Assembly (NCBI GenBank): GCA_029865665.1
Contig: JARXAV010000068.1
Location: 1-6,328 of the forward strand
Direction: 5' to 3'
DNA length: 6,328 nucleotides
Source: Flectobacillus sp.
Lineage (GTDB): Bacteria > Bacteroidota > Bacteroidia > Cytophagales > Spirosomataceae
Part shown: piece after piece, positions 6,321 through 6,328 of the stretch
How positions within the stretch are numbered: the first letter of the stretch is position 1
Layout: each line of letters starts with the position of its first letter
Notes under the pieces: generated by a model
Seen by the model: the letters and a program-made list of their open reading frames with translations, nothing else
What the model was told of the DNA's origin: nothing
Databases searched by the model: none
Made by a program: the position numbers and the translations under genes

Positions 6321-6328
6321 TTTTTGCT

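Overview
The window looks like ordinary chromosomal DNA from a member of the Bacteroidota, most likely a Cytophagales-type environmental bacterium. This is an inference from several points. The DNA is AT-rich, and no start codon has a Shine-Dalgarno sequence in front of it. Perfect copies of the Bacteroidota -7 promoter element (TAnnTTTG) sit upstream of four transcription units. The secreted peptidase ends its signal peptide in Asn-Ala-Gln, and the M1 peptidase and the small Cys-rich membrane protein are of types familiar from this phylum.

Layout: (1) 1-1752, minus strand: an ABC half-transporter (exporter type, membrane domain fused to ATPase) that starts with GTG and runs off the left edge; only the extreme C-terminus is missing. 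(2) 1753-1893: a divergent intergenic region with a -7-like element for each direction and a 9-codon upstream ORF whose stop overlaps the next start. (3) 1894-2863, plus strand: a two-gene unit made of an inositol-monophosphatase-family phosphatase and, overlapping it by 11 bases, a 59-residue single-pass Cys-rich protein of the FeoB-associated type. An 18-bp perfect stem-loop closes the unit. (4) 3023-4765, plus: a secreted M1-family zinc metallopeptidase behind its own promoter-like element and a small inverted repeat. (5) 4766-5090: a 325-base gene-free region. Most of it is a 179-bp segment with imperfect terminal inverted repeats and a 5-bp flanking direct repeat, resembling a miniature inverted-repeat element; a promoter-like element for the next gene follows. 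(6) 5091-6320, plus: a complete 12-helix MFS exporter of the TetA-like drug:H+ antiporter type.

The genes do not form one obvious pathway. They are housekeeping and envelope functions (lipid or drug export, phosphate-ester hydrolysis, periplasmic peptide cleavage, drug efflux) in separate transcription units, apart from the phosphatase/Cys-rich pair. I found no CRISPR array, tRNA, rRNA, phage or transposase gene, and no convincing new system. The most unusual item is the MITE-like segment. The overlap of the Cys-rich gene with the phosphatase, without feoB in view, is the second point worth checking.
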